Assembly: GCA_965247735.1 (NCBI GenBank)
Contig: CBDFHN010000001.1
Coordinates: 310,001-374,000, forward strand
Length of the DNA: 64,000 nucleotides
Origin: JAOXRU01 sp965247735
GTDB lineage: Bacteria; Bacteroidota; Bacteroidia; Flavobacteriales; Flavobacteriaceae
Direction: 5' to 3'
The translations under genes were made by a program, and so were the position numbers. Below are positions 61,178-64,000 of the stretch, piece by piece. Below the pieces are notes generated by a model. The model saw only the letters and a program-made list of their open reading frames with translations. It had not been told where the DNA came from and searched no databases. Each line of letters starts with the position of its first letter. Within the stretch, counting starts at the first letter, position 1.

Positions 61178-63649
61178 TTATCCTTGAAACTCAAAATCTT
61201 CACCACCATTACCATTTCGTTGATTTCTATTGCGTTGGTTTTTCTTTTGATTAAACCTATAGGTGAATGTTAAGCTAATACTTCGCTCTCTCCATTGAAA
61301 CTCACTATAGATTTTTGTGTTTTCGGTAGATGATTCTGATTTTCTCTTTCTTGAATTCAATACATCATTAACAGAAAGTGCTAAACTTCCCTTTTCCTTA
61401 AAGATATCTTTACTAAATGCCAAGTTAGCAGAAAACAATCCTTCGGTAGTACTTTGTGCATTTTCCGACGGGCCTCTATACATTAAACGTGTTTGCCAAT
61501 TTACTTTTCCTGGTAGGGTATAAGTATTATTAAATCTAACAAACCAGCTTGTATTTTCAGCATCAAAATTTTGCCCTTCATAATCTCCTTCTGTAATAGA
61601 GTTGAAAAAATTAAAGTTTGTATTCATTCTCCATTTTCTAGACGGATTATAGTTAAGTGTAAATTCAAAACCATACCTATCATTTGTAGCTAGGTTAATT
61701 GGCTTACTTCTAATTACAGGAATTTCAACAGGATTAGGATCACCTTCTTCACCACTAATAGTTACTACTTCTCCAGTTTCTTCTCTTATAAAACTAAAAA
61801 CATCAGTTGCATGTTGGTAATAGATAGAGCTGCTTAAGGTTACTTTTTTCCATCGTTTTAAGTAGCCCAAATCAAAAGTGGTAGAAATACTTGGGTCTAT
61901 ATCTGGATTTCCTTGAAATTGGTTGGTAGGACTAGATCTTGATGGAAAAGGATTTATAAAACGAGATCGTGGTCTTCTAATTCTTTTATTAAAACCTAGG
62001 GTAATATTATCTCTTTCATTTAATTCATAAGCTAGGTTTACTGTAGGGAAAAAGTTACTGTACTTTTTATTTACATATTTTCCACTAGTAATTTGATTAA
62101 TCCTGATATTAGAATCTTCAAAACGCAAACCTAATAAGTAAGAAAATTTTTCTCCAATTTTGCTTCCATATTGGGTGTATATGGCATTTATATATTCTTT
62201 ATAGTTTAATACATTAGTTAAGTCGGGATCGTTTACTAATATATTGGCGTGGTTTTCCATTTCAACAGCATAATCGGTAATTAAATCTTTAAAAACACCA
62301 CGGTATCCAATTTCAAACTGGCTATTTTCTCCTATTGGCAATACATAATCTGATTGTAGTAAAATACGATCTTCTTTTTCTAATGTAGCAACACTTTCTC
62401 TTTTGACATCACCCACAGGGAAAACTTTTGTATCTATAATAAGAGAGTTTTCGTCTTCTTCACTATCTTCTATTTGGAAATTAACAGTAAGTTTTTCGCC
62501 TTTATCATTAAATTTTTTATCATAGTTAAGACTATACTGTACCGTTTTTCTAGTTTCTATTTCTGGATCTAGACGATGTGTTATATTAGTAAGTGTTTTG
62601 TCGCTATCAAAGCTTAACGTATTGTTATTGGTATCACTATTATTATCTCCTGTTCTATATAGAAAGCTACCGGTAATAGAAGCGCTGTTATTTATAAAAT
62701 ATTCCAAACCAATATTGGTGTTAAAACTTTTCCTTGTTCTATCAAAAGTTCTAGTTTCTTCTGAGGAGGTGTTAGATTCAAAAAACTCTCCAGCAAAAAA
62801 AGAATTTCCAGGAACATCTCTATAGCTATAACCAGTAGTGGTAAATAGATTAATTTTATCGGTCCTAAAATTTAAACTTGTAGAAAGACCAGCACTTAGT
62901 GGCGATCCTACATTTGCAGTTATGGAGCCATTAAAGCCTGCTAGTTTACTTCTTTTAAGGATAATATTTAATATGCCTGCAGTTCCTTCAGCATCATATC
63001 TTGCAGAAGGAGAGGTAATAACTTCTACCTTTTCTATAGCATCAGCAGGTAATTGACGTAATGCATCAGTACCGCTAATACCAACTAGTGCAGATGGTTT
63101 TCCGTTGATTAATATTCTAACATTATCATTTCCACGAAGCGATACATTTCCTTCAACATCTACAGAAACAGATGGTACATTATCTAAAACATCGGTAACA
63201 CTACCTCCAAGAGCAGTAATGTCTTTACCAACATTGTATATTTTTTTGTCGAGCCGTATTTCTACTTGAGTTTTTTCTCCTCTAACAACTACTTCATTTA
63301 ATTGTGCTACATCAATACCAAGTTCAACTTTACCAAGATCAGTATTGGATCTTAGCATTTGATTTCTTAGGGTATAGGTGGTGTACGAAATGTATTCTAC
63401 TCTAATATGGTATGCTCCAGGAGAAGTTTCTACATTAAACTTTCCGTTTTCATCGGTAATACCACCGGTTACTTTTTCAGGATTTTTAACGCTTTGCAAT
63501 ACAAGAGTTGCATATTCTAATGGTTCTCCAGAGTCTGTATCTACAACTGTTCCAGATATTTGAATTGATGCTCTGCTGGGGGCTTGTGCCATAAGTTGAT
63601 TACAGAGCACAATGGCAATAAGGGTCAGTAAGGTGTTTTTAATGATCAT
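61178..63649 (-). CDS. TonB-dependent receptor-type outer-membrane beta-barrel protein
   Basis: This 823-residue protein has a signal peptide (to about 22, LLTLIAIVLCNQLMAQ), a carboxypeptidase-regulatory-like domain (about 30-110, IQISGTVVDTDSGEPLEYATL), a plug (about 135-230, LDNVPSVSVDVEGNVSLRGNDNVRILINGK), and a barrel of the 'outer membrane beta-barrel family' type, ending SISLTFTYRFNQK. Beyond the last strand is a charged tail of about 25 residues (NQRNRNQRNGNGGEDFEFQG), a feature of this subgroup. No SusD partner or regulator is adjacent, so the substrate is unknown. Own upstream region, terminator shared with the gene at 60955. Confidence 0.88.
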   Translation of the reverse strand: MIIKNTLLTLIAIVLCNQLMAQAPSRASIQISGTVVDTDSGEPLEYATLVLQSVKNPEKVTGGITDENGKFNVETSPGAYHIRVEYISYTTYTLRNQMLRSNTDLGKVELGIDVAQLNEVVVRGEKTQVEIRLDKKIYNVGKDITALGGSVTDVLDNVPSVSVDVEGNVSLRGNDNVRILINGKPSALVGISGTDALRQLPADAIEKVEVITSPSARYDAEGTAGILNIILKRSKLAGFNGSITANVGSPLSAGLSTSLNFRTDKINLFTTTGYSYRDVPGNSFFAGEFFESNTSSEETRTFDRTRKSFNTNIGLEYFINNSASITGSFLYRTGDNNSDTNNNTLSFDSDKTLTNITHRLDPEIETRKTVQYSLNYDKKFNDKGEKLTVNFQIEDSEEDENSLIIDTKVFPVGDVKRESVATLEKEDRILLQSDYVLPIGENSQFEIGYRGVFKDLITDYAVEMENHANILVNDPDLTNVLNYKEYINAIYTQYGSKIGEKFSYLLGLRFEDSNIRINQITSGKYVNKKYSNFFPTVNLAYELNERDNITLGFNKRIRRPRSRFINPFPSRSSPTNQFQGNPDIDPSISTTFDLGYLKRWKKVTLSSSIYYQHATDVFSFIREETGEVVTISGEEGDPNPVEIPVIRSKPINLATNDRYGFEFTLNYNPSRKWRMNTNFNFFNSITEGDYEGQNFDAENTSWFVRFNNTYTLPGKVNWQTRLMYRGPSENAQSTTEGLFSANLAFSKDIFKEKGSLALSVNDVLNSRKRKSESSTENTKIYSEFQWRERSISLTFTYRFNQKKNQRNRNQRNGNGGEDFEFQG

Positions 63650-63824
63650 AAATAAGGATAATTTTGGTTATTGGTTTCCCTTTTAGACCGTAAAGAACAC
63701 TGATAGTTTAATACTATTTGGTTAAAAAAATGTTAATATAAATAGTCACAACTATCCGAAAGTTGCAAATTCAAAATAGCCTGAGAATCCCGTATTTTTG
63801 GTTTGCGAACTTTAAATACATTTT

Positions 63825-64000
63825 ATGGGACTCTACAAGCGCACTAAAAATACAAATACTCCACTACTTCGCCAAATTCTAGATTTAGTACCTAGGTGGA
63901 TTTTTTCTCGCAGTACCGCACAGCATAAAAGTGACAAAGGCTGTAGCCGATATAAAGCTTACGATCAATTTGTAGCACTAACTTTCGGACAGCTGAATAA
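63825..64000 (+). mobile_element. DUF4372-type (IS4-family) transposase, 5' part, cut by window edge
   Basis: An ATG at 63825 opens a frame that runs off the window after 58 codons: MGLYKRTKNTNTPLLRQILD, LVPRWIFSRSTAQHKSDKGC and SRYKAYDQFVALTFGQLNK. This matches the N-terminal DUF4372 domain of IS4-family transposases common in Bacteroidota (RQIL.L.P......H.SDK..K.YKTYDQFVAL.FGQL). The left end of the element should lie in 63735-63824 but was not located with confidence. Whether the gene is intact cannot be told. Confidence 0.85.

Overview
The window is AT-rich chromosomal DNA from a member of the Bacteroidota, almost certainly the family Flavobacteriaceae. The evidence is the family set: type IX secretion (T9SS) type B sorting domains with PorP/SprF partners, a SusC/SusD pair, HisKA_2 kinases with LytTR regulators, STN-type TonB receptors with FecI/FecR-like regulators, DUF2853, a CAL67264-type small membrane protein, and promoters of the Bacteroidota form (TTG, about 19 bp, TAnnTTTG). 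The genus cannot be fixed by reading alone. No rRNA, tRNA or CRISPR array was seen.

Layout. 0-5 kb: the 5' part of panB, a small secreted NTF2-like protein, L-serine ammonia-lyase and dnaK. 5-14.5 kb: two consecutive minus-strand cassettes, each a giant T9SS type B surface protein followed by a PorP/SprF-like outer-membrane partner. The two partners and the two sorting domains are nearly identical while the exported parts differ. 14.7-18.3 kb: a 7TMR-DISM histidine kinase, a LytTR regulator and an unknown secreted protein. 18.4-41.5 kb: an apparently complete menaquinone pathway, in the order hotdog thioesterase, menF, menD, menB, menA, menC, menE. Other genes are interspersed: DUF2853, CvfB, a SPOR-like protein, a CPBP protease, a second LytTR regulator with a TPR kinase, a metal-dependent hydrolase and a decayed aspartyl protease.

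The menaquinone region is split at 22.3-29.9 kb by an iron-acquisition islet: FecI-like sigma factor, FecR-like anti-sigma factor, STN TonB receptor and a DUF4374 lipoprotein. A 68-bp direct repeat with one mismatch flanks the islet. The anti-sigma gene is cut in two by an intact IS3-family element, and the left flanking repeat has itself received a 266-bp MITE-like insertion.

41.5-64 kb: mostly housekeeping and envelope genes. These are a beta-barrel protein, DoxX, two lipoproteins, an acyl-CoA carboxylase beta subunit, ettA, a TPR hybrid kinase, a MarR-GNAT fusion, an arginase-family hydrolase, an orphan SusC/SusD pair, fumC, a small membrane protein, a TonB-type beta-barrel receptor, and the start of a DUF4372 (IS4-type) transposase cut by the window edge.

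The points most worth attention are the mosaic duplication of the T9SS partner and sorting modules, the repeat-flanked iron islet with its split anti-sigma factor, and a 914-bp gap (34372-35285) holding two paralogous terminator-ended units that look like small RNAs. No wholly new enzymatic or defence system was recognised.
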